A DNA stretch of 11,401 bases from an uncultured Oscillospiraceae bacterium (GCA_910584605.1 CAJUAW010000092.1:1-11401); one strand, 5' to 3'. Positions 1 to 6,592 are shown, counted from the stretch's first letter. A program made the numbers and translations. Notes: generated from the sequence alone by a model not told the origin.

Positions 1-333
1 GCCCTCGGCCAGAGCCTTCACGCGGCCGTGGTATACATAGCCGCCGCGGTCGAACACCACGGTCTCGATGCCCTTGGCCTTGGCCCGCTGGGCCACGTTG
101 ACGCCCACCTGCTTGGCGGCGTCGGACTTGGTGCCCTCCACCTTGAAGTCCTTCTCCAGGGAAGAGGCGGAGACCAGGGTGACGCCGTTCACATCGTCAA
201 TGATCTGGGCGTAGATGTTCGTCTCGCTGCGGAACACGTTGAGGCGGGGACGCTCGGGCGTGCCGGAAATCTTAGCACGCACGCGCTTATGGCGCTTAAG
301 CCGCTGAGAGCGGGTATCGGGTCGGTTGATCAT
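1..333 (-). CDS. rplR: 50S ribosomal protein L18, C-terminus beyond window
   Basis: L18 binds 5S rRNA together with L5 and places it in the central protuberance of the 50S subunit. The first 111 codons are visible. The basic N-terminal tail (roughly residues 1-22, MINRPDTRSQRLKRHKR) is followed by the L18 core, with FRSETNIYAQIIDD and then VVFDRGGYVYHGRVKALAEG close to the window edge. The family is usually about 115-122 residues, so only around ten are missing. The start is fixed by AAGGAGGT at about 344-350 in front of the ATG at 331-333. It follows rplF directly, in the normal spc order L6-L18, and nothing in the visible part looks unusual. Confidence 0.96.
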   Translation of the reverse strand, partial: MINRPDTRSQRLKRHKRVRAKISGTPERPRLNVFRSETNIYAQIIDDVNGVTLVSASSLEKDFKVEGTKSDAAKQVGVNVAQRAKAKGIETVVFDRGGYVYHGRVKALAEG

Positions 334-350
334 AAGTGGCACACCTCCTT

Positions 351-896
351 TTACTTCTTGGCGCCGGTCTTACCAGCCTTGCGGCGGATGACCTCGTCAG
401 TATACTTGATGCCCTTGCCCTTGTAGGGTTCGGGGGGACGCTTCTCGCGCACTTCGGCGGCAAACTGGCCCACCTTCTGCTTGTCGCAGCCGTGGATAAT
501 GATCTTGTTGGGGGAGGGGACCTCGATGGTGATGCCGTCCTTCTCCTCCACGATCACCTGGTGGGAATACCCCAGGTTCATGACCAGCTTATTGCCCTCC
601 TTGGCCACACGGTAGCCCACGCCGTTCACGTCCAGCTCCTTCTTGAAGCCGTCGGTCACGCCCACCACCATGTTGTGCAGCAGGGTGCGGGTCAGGCCGT
701 GCAGGGAACGGTTCTCCTTGGCGTCGTTGGGACGGGTGACCTTCAGCTCAGCGCCCTCGACCGCGATGGTCATGTTGGAGCTGAACTGCTGTGTCAGGGC
801 GCCTTTGGGGCCCTTGACGGTGACAACGTTGTTGTCCTCTACCTTGATCTCCACTCCGGCGGGAATGGCGATAGGAGCTCTACCAATTCTGGACAT
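351..896 (-). CDS. rplF: 50S ribosomal protein L6
   Basis: L6 binds 23S rRNA near the sarcin-ricin loop and the factor-binding site of the 50S subunit. The 181-residue product has the family's normal length, made of two related alpha/beta halves. It begins MSRIGRAPIAIPAGV and carries the L6 signature with RPPEPYKGKGIKY near residues 153-165, then a basic C-terminal tail. An AGGAGG at about 906-912 sits at good distance from the ATG at 894-896 and overlaps the stop codon of rpsH, which suggests translational coupling. The stop codon lies 17 bases before the rplR start. Confidence 0.98.
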   Translation of the reverse strand: MSRIGRAPIAIPAGVEIKVEDNNVVTVKGPKGALTQQFSSNMTIAVEGAELKVTRPNDAKENRSLHGLTRTLLHNMVVGVTDGFKKELDVNGVGYRVAKEGNKLVMNLGYSHQVIVEEKDGITIEVPSPNKIIIHGCDKQKVGQFAAEVREKRPPEPYKGKGIKYTDEVIRRKAGKTGAKK

Positions 897-911
897 ATCC
901 TATAACCCTCC

Positions 912-1310
912 TTACCAGATAAATGCCAGGACTTCGCCGCCGACATGGGCCTCGCGGGCCTTCTTGTCGGTCATGACGCCCTTGGACGTGGAAACAATGG
1001 CGATACCCAGGCCGCGCAGGACCTTGGGCAGCTCGTCGGCGCCGGCGTACACCCGCAGACCGGGCTTGGACACCCGCTTCAGGCCGGAGATGACCTTCTC
1101 CTTGCCGGCGTTGTACTTCAGGGCGATGCGGATGACGCCCTGGGTGCCGTCGTCGATGAGCTGGAAGTTCTTGATATACCCCTCGTCCAGCAGGATCTGC
1201 GCGATGGACTTCTTCATGTTGGACGCGGGCACATCCACGGTGTCATGCTTGGCGTTGTTCGCGTTGCGGATGCGGGTCAGCATATCCGCGATCGGGTCGG
1301 TGATTTGCAT
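912..1310 (-). CDS. rpsH: 30S ribosomal protein S8
   Basis: S8 is a primary 16S rRNA-binding protein of the 30S platform; in E. coli it also represses spc translation by binding the mRNA near the rplE start. The 132-residue product is full length. It opens with MQITDPIADMLTRIRNA and ends with the family signature IVSTSKGVMTDKKA (about 105-118) and GGEVLAFIW (124-132). The start has AGGAGGT seven to eight bases upstream. Unlike in most bacteria, it does not follow rpsN closely: 499 bases of non-coding sequence with its own promoter-like site lie upstream, so rpsH and the genes after it may be transcribed partly independently of the S10 promoter. Confidence 0.98.
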   Translation of the reverse strand: MQITDPIADMLTRIRNANNAKHDTVDVPASNMKKSIAQILLDEGYIKNFQLIDDGTQGVIRIALKYNAGKEKVISGLKRVSKPGLRVYAGADELPKVLRGLGIAIVSTSKGVMTDKKAREAHVGGEVLAFIW

Positions 1311-1691
1311 GCGTGTTTACCTCCTATAAAGATTACCGGTTTTGGCCGGTATAGACGGCAAGGTATCGCAGGTTAGGTCCTTCCTGCGACCTGTTGACCG
1401 CCTTCGCGCCTGGTTGGGGCAGGCGCATTGTTCATACGGAAGCCTTGCTGGAGCCTGTACACGTAGGCCGAAGCATACGCTTCCTATCAAAACCGCCGGA
1501 GCGGAGTTGACCGGGGTTTGTCCCCCCTGGGATCATGGCAGCCTGCGGCCGCACCTTTATATGTTACAAGGCACGGGCAGTCCAAATCCCGCGGCCACGG
1601 CACTTTCCCGGGATACCGGGAGTTTTCATGGGCGCGGGCGGAAACGCACGGCTGCGTGTAAAGCATTTTGCCCATTGGGACACAACGATTG

Positions 1692-1720
1692 ATTATACTC
1701 CCACAAAATCAGTTTTGCAA
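1692..1720 (-). promoter_or_regulatory. Sigma-A-type promoter inside the spc operon
   Basis: On the minus strand TTGCAA (1715-1720) and a perfect TATAAT (1692-1697) are separated by exactly 17 bases. The predicted transcription start is near 1685. The -35 box matches the consensus at four of six positions. The region just upstream is rich in A and T (GAAATTTTCC). A promoter here would drive the structured spacer plus rpsH, rplF, rplR and the genes beyond. Confidence 0.65.
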
Positions 1721-1758
1721 GGAAAATTTCGTAGGAACACACGAGCGCGTGGATAGAG

Positions 1759-1799
1759 ATGTGCCGGAACAGCACTCTTCAGCGCCGTTCCGGACACAT
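1759..1799 (-). other. Long hairpin just after rpsN
   Basis: The minus-strand RNA can form an 18-pair hairpin with one bulged U: AUGUG-(U)-CCGGAAC-GGCGCU, loop GAAG, AGUGCU-GUUCCGG-CACAU (two G-U pairs). It begins eleven bases after the rpsN stop codon. No U-tract follows (the next bases are CUCUAUCC), so it is not a classical intrinsic terminator. It could protect the 3' end of processed upstream mRNA, be a cleavage or pause site, or be part of a Rho-dependent end. Confidence 0.6.
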
Positions 1800-1809
1800 A
1801 ACACTCTCT

Positions 1810-1995
1810 TTACCAGGACGCCTTGCGCACGCCGGGGATCTGGCCCTTGTAGGCCAGCTCACGGAAGCAGATACGGCAGATACCGTAGTCCCGGAGGTAG
1901 GCGTGGGGGCGGCCGCACAGCTTGCAGCGGTTGTAGCGGCGGGAGGAGAACTTGGGCTCCTTCTGCTGCTTCAGAATCATCGATTTCTTAGCCAT
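1810..1995 (-). CDS. rpsN: 30S ribosomal protein S14, zinc-binding type
   Basis: S14 sits in the head of the 30S subunit beside S3 and S10 and is needed for late assembly. At 61 residues this is the short, zinc-binding (C+) form: Cys24, Cys27, Cys40 and Cys43 make two CxxC pairs, and the C-terminus is the conserved PGVRKASW. The zinc-free S14 paralogue used by some bacteria under zinc starvation is about 90 residues and lacks these cysteines. The start has a very strong AGGAGGAGG at about 2001-2009, only two bases from the end of rplE. This is the last gene before the unusual 499-base spacer. Confidence 0.98.
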   Translation of the reverse strand: MAKKSMILKQQKEPKFSSRRYNRCKLCGRPHAYLRDYGICRICFRELAYKGQIPGVRKASW

Positions 1996-2009
1996 AATTC
2001 TCCTCCTCC

Positions 2010-2570
2010 TTAGCGGCCGGCGAAGGGAGCGCCCACCAGCTTCAGCAGCTCACGGGCCTCCTCATCGGTCTGGGCGGTGGTGCAAACCACGATGTCCATG
2101 CCGCGGATCTTGTCGATCTTGTCATACTCGATCTCGGGGAAGATCAGCTGCTCCTTCACGCCCAAGGCGTAGTTGCCGCGGCCGTCGAAGGCGTCAGCGG
2201 AGATGCCCCGGAAGTCGCGGACGCGGGGCAGGGCCACGTTGAACAGGCGGTCCAGGAACTCCCACATCTTGTTGCCCCGCAGAGTGACCTTGGCGCCGAT
2301 GGGCATGCCCTCACGGAGCTTAAAGTTGGCCACAGACTTCTTGGCCTTGGTGATGATGGCCTTCTGGCCGGTGATGGTGGTCAGGTCGTTGACCACAGCG
2401 TCCAGCACCTTGGCGTTCTCCCGGGCCTCGCTGCAGCCCACGTTGACCACGATCTTCTCCAGGCGGGGGATCTGCATGGTGGACTTGTAGCCGAACTTCT
2501 GCATCAGAGCAGGAGCGACCTCGTCCTGATACAGCTTCTTCAGGTTAGGCACTTTCTTTTCCTCTGCCAT
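2010..2570 (-). CDS. rplE: 50S ribosomal protein L5
   Basis: L5 binds 5S rRNA and contacts the P-site tRNA and the 30S head from the central protuberance. The 186-residue product is a few residues longer than the usual 179-180, through a short charged start MAEEKKVPNLK. The L5 core follows, with RLEKIVVNVG (36-45), KLREGMPIGAKVTLRG in the middle and KIRGMDIVVCTTA near the C-terminus. AGGAGGAG lies before the ATG at 2568-2570. It stands between rplX and rpsN in standard order. Confidence 0.98.
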   Translation of the reverse strand: MAEEKKVPNLKKLYQDEVAPALMQKFGYKSTMQIPRLEKIVVNVGCSEARENAKVLDAVVNDLTTITGQKAIITKAKKSVANFKLREGMPIGAKVTLRGNKMWEFLDRLFNVALPRVRDFRGISADAFDGRGNYALGVKEQLIFPEIEYDKIDKIRGMDIVVCTTAQTDEEARELLKLVGAPFAGR

Positions 2571-2590
2571 TTCGATTCACTCCTCCTCTC

Positions 2591-2929
2591 TCAGATTTCA
2601 GCGCCGCACTTCTTGCAGATGCGGATGCTGACATTCTTCTCTTTGCCGTTGACCGTCTTCTTCTCCACCCTGTGGGCGGGACGGGTGGGCTTGCCGCACT
2701 TGGGGCAGACATGCTGCACCTTGCAGGCGTAGATGGGAGCCTCCTTCTGGAGGATGCCCCCCTGCTCGCCCTGCTGGCGGGGCTTGGTGTGGCGGGAGAC
2801 CATGTTGACCTTCTCCACGATCACCTTGCGCTGCTCAGGCATGACGGACATGACCTTGCCCTGCTTGCCCTTGTCCTTGCCGGACAGGACGACGACGGTG
2901 TCGCCGCTCTTGATACTCAGTTTGTTCAT
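2591..2929 (-). CDS. rplX: 50S ribosomal protein L24 with zinc ribbon
   Basis: L24 starts 50S assembly by binding the 5' domain of 23S rRNA. The 112-residue product has the KOW RNA-binding motif near the N-terminus (about 5-32, SGDTVVVLSGKDKGKQGKV) and the conserved HTKPRQQGEQGGI near 47-59. The C-terminal part carries two CxxC pairs, Cys75/Cys78 (CPKCGKPTR) and Cys105/Cys108 (CKKCG), which should bind zinc. In B. subtilis the equivalent positions are not cysteines, so this is the C+ form seen in many Clostridia. The ribosome-binding site GGGAGGG overlaps the region of the rplN stop; the gap to rplN is 13 bases. Confidence 0.98.
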   Translation of the reverse strand: MNKLSIKSGDTVVVLSGKDKGKQGKVMSVMPEQRKVIVEKVNMVSRHTKPRQQGEQGGILQKEAPIYACKVQHVCPKCGKPTRPAHRVEKKTVNGKEKNVSIRICKKCGAEI

Positions 2930-2942
2930 AGCTTACCCTCCC

Positions 2943-3311
2943 TTACAGCACTTCGGGAGCCAGAGACAGGATCTTCATATAGTCCTTGTCACGCAGCTCG
3001 CGGGCCACTGGGCCAAAGATACGGGTGCCGCGGGGGTTCTTGTCGTCGCGGATGAGCACAGCGGCGTTGTCGTCAAAACGGACATAGGAGCCGTCGGGAC
3101 GGCGCACGCCCTTGGAGGAGCGGACGATGACGGCCTTAACCACTTCGCCCTTCTTCACGGTGCCGCCGGGCTGAGCCTTGCGGACGGAGGCCACGATCAC
3201 GTCGCCGATATTGCCGAACTTCCGCTTGGAGCCGCCCAGCACCAGGATGGTCTTGATCTCCTTGGCGCCGGTGTTGTCGGCCACCTTCAAATAAGTTTCC
3301 TGCTGAATCAT
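2943..3311 (-). CDS. rplN: 50S ribosomal protein L14
   Basis: L14 is a five-stranded barrel protein at the subunit interface that forms bridges to 16S rRNA and is the binding site of the silencing factor RsfS. The 122 residues match the family's invariant length. Recognisable stretches are the N-terminus MIQQETYLKVADNTGAK, GNIGDVIVASV (33-43) and GTRIFGPVARELR (95-107). AGGAGGTGT stands before the start codon. It is adjacent to rpsQ upstream, with a 15-base gap, as usual. Confidence 0.98.
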   Translation of the reverse strand: MIQQETYLKVADNTGAKEIKTILVLGGSKRKFGNIGDVIVASVRKAQPGGTVKKGEVVKAVIVRSSKGVRRPDGSYVRFDDNAAVLIRDDKNPRGTRIFGPVARELRDKDYMKILSLAPEVL

Positions 3312-3326
3312 GCTGCCGACACCTCC

Positions 3327-3587
3327 TTATTTCGCCTTCTCGATGATCTCAACCACGCGCCACCGCTTGTCCTTGGACAGGGGACGGGTCTCCATGACCT
3401 TGACGCGGTCACCCACGCCGCACTGGTTGTTCTCATCATGAGCCTTCAGCTTATAGGTTCTCTTTACGATCTTCTTGTACAGAGGATGGGCCACGCGGTC
3501 GGCGATGGCGACCACAACGGTCTTATCCATCTTGTCCGAAACCACCAGGCCGACTCTGGTTTTTCTGGAAGAAGTTCTGTTTTCCAT
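3327..3587 (-). CDS. rpsQ: 30S ribosomal protein S17
   Basis: S17 is a primary 16S rRNA-binding protein of the 30S body with an OB fold. The product has 86 residues, the normal size. The family signature GDRVKVMETRPLSKDKRWR lies at 59-77, and the N-terminal half has KTRVGLVVSDKMDKTVVV. The start is set by AGGAGGAAT shortly before the ATG at 3585-3587, next to the stop of rpmC (15-base gap). Confidence 0.98.
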   Translation of the reverse strand: MENRTSSRKTRVGLVVSDKMDKTVVVAIADRVAHPLYKKIVKRTYKLKAHDENNQCGVGDRVKVMETRPLSKDKRWRVVEIIEKAK

Positions 3588-3602
3588 CTTCTATTCCTCC
3601 TC

Positions 3603-3800
3603 TTAGCGGCCTGCGAGCTGCTGCTCGCGGATGATGGTCTTGACCCGGGCGATATCCTTTTTCACTTCAGCGATGCGCAGGGGGTTGTCCAGCTGGTTGG
3701 TGGCGTGCTGAAGGCGGAGATTAAACAGGTCCTTCTTCAGGTCCACCAGCTTGGTCTCCAGCTCTGCGGCGGACATTTTCCGAACTTCCTTAGCCTGCAT
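3603..3800 (-). CDS. rpmC: 50S ribosomal protein L29
   Basis: L29 is a small helical hairpin protein near the peptide exit tunnel, where it adjoins L23 and the binding sites of trigger factor and SRP. The 65 residues fit the family, with EVRKMSAAELETKL and LFNLRLQHATNQLDNPLRI, the typical L29 core. Its ATG overlaps the stop codon of rplP by one base (TAATG), so translation is probably coupled to L16. The purine-rich GGTGGTG upstream is a weaker ribosome-binding site than elsewhere in the operon. Confidence 0.98.
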   Translation of the reverse strand: MQAKEVRKMSAAELETKLVDLKKDLFNLRLQHATNQLDNPLRIAEVKKDIARVKTIIREQQLAGR

Positions 3801-4231
3801 TACGCTTCACCACCCTTCTCAGTCTCCTCGCGCTTGATGATCTTGCACTTGACAGGCAGCTTGTGGCTGGCCAGGCGGAGAGCCTCCTTAGCGGTCTCCT
3901 CAGTGACGCCGGCAATCTCGAACATGACCCGGCCGGGCTTGACCACGGCCACCCAATACTCGGGGGAACCCTTACCGGAACCCATGCGGGTCTCGGCGGG
4001 CTTCTCAGTGACGGGCTTATCAGGGAAAATCTTGATCCAGACCTTACCTCCACGCTTGGTGTGGCGGGTCATGGCGACACGGGCCGCCTCGATCTGGTTG
4101 CTGGTGATCCACGCGGGCTCAACGGCCTGCAGGCCGTACTCGCCGTAGCTGACAAAGTTGCCCCGGCTGGCCTTGCCCTTCAGGCGGCCGCGGTGGACGC
4201 GGCGGTATTTTACGCGCTTAGGGAGCAGCAT
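3800..4231 (-). CDS. rplP: 50S ribosomal protein L16
   Basis: L16 is a late-assembling protein that organises the A-site region of the 50S subunit. The product has 143 residues, the usual length. It starts MLLPKRVKYRRVHRGRLKG and has KVWIKIFPDKPVTEKP (63-78) and the signature RMGSGKGSPEYW (82-93). The C-terminus has a short acidic-basic tail. Its ATG overlaps the stop of rpsC by one base, and a good AAGGAGG lies inside the end of rpsC at suitable distance. Confidence 0.98.
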   Translation of the reverse strand: MLLPKRVKYRRVHRGRLKGKASRGNFVSYGEYGLQAVEPAWITSNQIEAARVAMTRHTKRGGKVWIKIFPDKPVTEKPAETRMGSGKGSPEYWVAVVKPGRVMFEIAGVTEETAKEALRLASHKLPVKCKIIKREETEKGGEA

Positions 4232-5091
4232 TACTGAGCGCCTCCTTCCTTCGGAGTGTTGTCCCCGGCAGGACGGGGGCCACGGTTGTTGTTGAAGCTG
4301 CCCTGACCGGCGGGACGGGGACCGCGGTCACGGTTGAAGCCGCCGCCCTGGCGGTCACGGTTAAAGCCGCCCCGGCGGTCGTCCCGGCGGCGGGGCCGGT
4401 CACGGCGCTCCTGATAGGGCTTGCTGGTGTCCAGGGTGCGGGGGGTGGTGCGCAGGGCCTGGGTCAGTACCTCGCCCTTGTAGATCCACACCTTGATGCC
4501 GATGCGGCCATAGGTGGTGGCGGCCTCCGCAAAGCCGTAGTCGATGTCGGCCCGGAGGGTCTGCAGGGGGATGGTGCCGTCGTGATAGTGCTCGGTGCGG
4601 GCGATCTCAGCGCCGCCCAGACGGCCGGAGCAGGAGGTCTTGATCCCCTTGGCGCCGGCGCGCATGGCGCGGCCCATGGAGTTCTTCATGGCCCGGCGGA
4701 AGGCGATGCGCTTCTCCAGCTGCTGGGCGATGTTCTCGGCCACCAGCTGAGCGTTGGTGTCCACGTCCCGGACCTCCACGATCTTCAGGTCCACGGCCTT
4801 GCCGGTGAGCTTCACCAGCTGGGCCTCGATCTTCTTGATGTCCTCGCCGCCCTTGCCAATGACCACGCCGGGACGGGCGCAGTGCAGGTAGATGCGGACC
4901 TTGGCGTTATTGTCCCGCTCGATCTCGATCTTGGGGATACCGGCGCCGTAGAGGGTCTTTTTCAGATACTTGCGGATCTTCTGGTCCTCCACCAGCAGAT
5001 CGCCCACCAGCTCGTTGCGGGCGTACCAGCGGGAGTCCCAATCCTTAATCACACCCACGCGCAGGCCGTGGGGATTCACTTTCTGTCCCAT
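4231..5091 (-). CDS. rpsC: 30S ribosomal protein S3 with RGG-like C-terminal extension
   Basis: S3 lines the mRNA entry channel of the 30S head and takes part in mRNA unwinding. Residues 1-228 are an ordinary S3: MGQKVNPHGLRVG at the start, a type II KH domain with VIGKGG at 77-82, and the C-terminal domain with SGRLGGAEIARTE and GRIGIKVWIYKGE. The product is 286 residues, against 218 in B. subtilis and 233 in E. coli. The extra part, about residues 229-286, is a low-complexity tail rich in Arg, Gly, Asn and Asp, with GGFNRDR twice and RGPRPAG twice. It looks disordered and RNA-binding, much like an RGG region. AGGAGGAACG precedes the start. Confidence 0.98.
   Translation of the reverse strand: MGQKVNPHGLRVGVIKDWDSRWYARNELVGDLLVEDQKIRKYLKKTLYGAGIPKIEIERDNNAKVRIYLHCARPGVVIGKGGEDIKKIEAQLVKLTGKAVDLKIVEVRDVDTNAQLVAENIAQQLEKRIAFRRAMKNSMGRAMRAGAKGIKTSCSGRLGGAEIARTEHYHDGTIPLQTLRADIDYGFAEAATTYGRIGIKVWIYKGEVLTQALRTTPRTLDTSKPYQERRDRPRRRDDRRGGFNRDRQGGGFNRDRGPRPAGQGSFNNNRGPRPAGDNTPKEGGAQ
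4300..4380 (-). repeat. Short in-frame repeats coding the S3 tail
   Basis: Within the end of rpsC two near-identical blocks of about 20 bases encode GGFNRDR (plus-strand cggtcacggttgaagccgcc and cggtcacggttaaagccgcc, near 4326-4373), flanked by two blocks encoding RGPRPAG, one near 4260-4285 and one near 4303-4325. They look like products of slippage or small duplications kept in frame. Confidence 0.7.
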
Positions 5092-5106
5092 ATCGTTCCT
5101 CCTCCC

Positions 5107-5439
5107 TTAGCGCTCGCTCACGGCGATGGTGACGTGAGAGGTACGCTTGTTGATCCGGTACGCGCGGCCCTGGGCCCGGGGCATGATGCGCTTGATGATG
5201 GGGCCGGGGTTGGCGTAGCAGGCGGACACGTACAGCTTCTCAGGGTCCATCTGGTGGTTGTTCTCCGCGTTGGCGGCGGCGCTCTTCAGCAGCTTGAGCA
5301 CGGGCTCAGAGGCGGCCTTGGGGGTCTGCATCAGGATGGCGGTGGCCACACCCACATCCTTGCCCCGGATCAGGTCCAGGACGATCTTCACCTTACGGGG
5401 GGAGATCCGCAGATATTTCAGATTCGCTTTAGCTTCCAT
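5107..5439 (-). CDS. rplV: 50S ribosomal protein L22
   Basis: L22 contacts all six domains of 23S rRNA, and its beta-hairpin loop lines the exit tunnel at the constriction, where macrolide-resistance changes can occur. The 110 residues are the typical length. LRISPRKVKIVLDLIRGK near 10-27 and the tunnel-loop region IKRIMPRAQGRAYRINKRTSHVTI near 81-104 are conserved. No insertion or deletion is visible in the loop. AAGGAGGAG sits before the ATG, and the gap to rpsS is 15 bases. Confidence 0.98.
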   Translation of the reverse strand: MEAKANLKYLRISPRKVKIVLDLIRGKDVGVATAILMQTPKAASEPVLKLLKSAAANAENNHQMDPEKLYVSACYANPGPIIKRIMPRAQGRAYRINKRTSHVTIAVSER

Positions 5440-5454
5440 CTTCGTCTCTCCTCC

Positions 5455-5727
5455 TTACTTACCGGTCTTGCTGCCCGCGTGACCCCGGAAGGTGCGGGTG
5501 GGCACGAACTCGCCCAGCTTGTGGCCCACCATGTCCTCGGTGACATAGACGGGCACGTGCTTGCGGCCATCGTGCACAGCAAAGGTGTGTCCCACGAAGG
5601 AGGGGAAGATGGTGGAGGCACGGCTCCAGGTCTTCAGAACCTTCTTCTCATTCTTTTTGTTCAGCTCATCAACCCGCTTCAGCAGCTCGGGGGCGCAAAA
5701 GGGGCCTTTCTTAACGCTTCTGCTCAT
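5455..5727 (-). CDS. rpsS: 30S ribosomal protein S19
   Basis: S19 lies in the 30S head next to S13 and forms bridges to the 50S subunit. The 90-residue product matches the family: MSRSVKKGPF at the start, then KTWSRASTIFPSFVGHTFAVHDGRKHVPVYV, and GHKLGEFVPTRTFRGH near the C-terminus, the S19 signature. GGGAGGGAG is the ribosome-binding site. It lies between rplB and rplV in the standard order. Confidence 0.98.
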   Translation of the reverse strand: MSRSVKKGPFCAPELLKRVDELNKKNEKKVLKTWSRASTIFPSFVGHTFAVHDGRKHVPVYVTEDMVGHKLGEFVPTRTFRGHAGSKTGK

Positions 5728-5744
5728 CTTTTACACTCCCTCCC

Positions 5745-6578
5745 TTATTTGCTGCCGCGGCGCTTGACAATAAACTTGTCCGTGCGGTTCTTGGTCTTGC
5801 GGGTCTTGTAGCCCAGGGCCGGCTTGCCCCAAGGGGTGACCGGGCCGGGACGGCCAACGGGGCTCTTGCCCTCGCCGCCGCCGTGGGGGTGGTCGCAGGG
5901 GTTCATAACCGAGCCGCGGACGGTGGGCCGCCAGCCCATGTGACGCTTGCGGCCGGCCTTGCCGATCTGGATGTTAGCGTGGTCGGTGTTGCCGACCTGG
6001 CCGATGGTGGCCTTGCAGCTCTCCCGGACCAGGCGCACCTCGCCGGAGGGGAGGCGGACCTGAGCCATGCCGTTCTCCTTGGCCATCAGCTGGGCGGCCA
6101 CACCGGCGGCGCGGACCAGCTGGCCGCCCTTGCCGGGGTAGAGCTCGATGTTGTGAATCATCTCGCCCACGGGGATGTTGGCGATCGGCAGGCAGTTGCC
6201 GGGCAGGATGTCGGCCTCGGGACCGGTCATGATCACGTGGCCGGCCTTCAGGCCGTTGGGGGCCAGGATATAGCGGCGCTCGCCGTCCTCATACTCGATG
6301 AGGGCAATGTTGGCGGAGCGGTTGGGGTCGTACTGGAGGTTGATGACCTTGGCGCTCCCCTCCTTGTCCCGCTTGAAGTCGATGATGCGGTACTTCTGCT
6401 TGTTGCCGCCGCCGTGGTGGCGGACGGTGATGCGGCCGTAGCTGTTGCGGCCCGCGTGCTTCTTCAGCACCTCGGTGAGGGCGCGCTCGGGCTTGGCCTT
6501 CTTGTCGATCCCCTCGAAGGCAGACACAGTCATGTGACGGCGGGAGGGGGTTGTGGGCTTATAAGTCTTAATAGCCAT
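5745..6578 (-). CDS. rplB: 50S ribosomal protein L2
   Basis: L2 is one of the most conserved 50S proteins; it is needed for subunit joining and supports the peptidyl-transferase centre. The 277 residues match the family. Visible landmarks are ITVRHHGGGNKQKYRIIDFKR in the N-terminal part, an OB-fold and SH3-like middle part, and the hallmark NPCDHPHGGGEGKSPVGRPG (about 226-245), whose histidines approach the active site. AAGGAGGAATT precedes the start, and the gap to rplW is 14 bases. Confidence 0.99.
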   Translation of the reverse strand: MAIKTYKPTTPSRRHMTVSAFEGIDKKAKPERALTEVLKKHAGRNSYGRITVRHHGGGNKQKYRIIDFKRDKEGSAKVINLQYDPNRSANIALIEYEDGERRYILAPNGLKAGHVIMTGPEADILPGNCLPIANIPVGEMIHNIELYPGKGGQLVRAAGVAAQLMAKENGMAQVRLPSGEVRLVRESCKATIGQVGNTDHANIQIGKAGRKRHMGWRPTVRGSVMNPCDHPHGGGEGKSPVGRPGPVTPWGKPALGYKTRKTKNRTDKFIVKRRGSK

Positions 6579-6592
6579 TTCTCAATTCCTCC

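Larger units (their letters stand above)
1311..1809 (-). other. Long non-coding spacer rpsN-rpsH, candidate structured RNA
   Basis: No credible gene lies here on either strand. Reading on the minus strand there is first a long hairpin (1759-1799), then a sigma-A-type promoter (1692-1720), and then a dense run of potential stems down to the rpsH ribosome-binding site: 1607-1620, a rod-like set of helices 1529-1590, 1513-1525, 1486-1511, 1470-1483, 1452-1469, 1406-1426 (seven perfect pairs), 1366-1389 (seven to eight pairs) and 1335-1350. No run of U follows the last stem, so transcripts from the promoter should read through into rpsH. I could not match it to tmRNA, RNase P RNA, SRP RNA, a T-box or a riboswitch class by their known signatures. 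6S RNA cannot be excluded by eye. Confidence 0.45.

Noticed and set aside
1607..1626. Plus-strand terminator-like hairpin CCCGG-GAUA-CCGGG followed by AGUUUU
   Set aside because: Short stem and weak U-run, and no plus-strand gene for it to serve.
1487..1675. A 62-codon minus-strand frame in the rpsN-rpsH spacer, starting just after the predicted promoter
   Set aside because: It has no ribosome-binding site, its composition is unlike a protein (many Pro, Arg, Cys), and it crosses several of the predicted stems. RNA function is more likely.
1311..1809. tmRNA, RNase P RNA, SRP RNA or tRNA in the spacer
   Set aside because: I looked on both strands for the tRNA-like ends of tmRNA, the AGGAAAGUCC of RNase P RNA, the GGAAGGAAGCAG of SRP RNA and the GUUCGA T-loop, and found none. 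6S RNA lacks a reliable sequence signature and remains open.
1311..1809. An insertion sequence or MITE filling the spacer
   Set aside because: I see no terminal inverted repeats matching each other at the two ends, no target duplication and no transposase remnant.
2733..4148. Long plus-strand open frame opposite rplX to rplP
   Set aside because: Shadow of the ribosomal genes; no ribosome-binding site and no protein-like motifs.
4582..5811. Long plus-strand open frame opposite rpsC, rplV, rpsS and the end of rplB
   Set aside because: It lies antisense to four certain genes and has the Leu/Gly/His/Asp-rich makeup typical of the reverse of GC-rich coding DNA.
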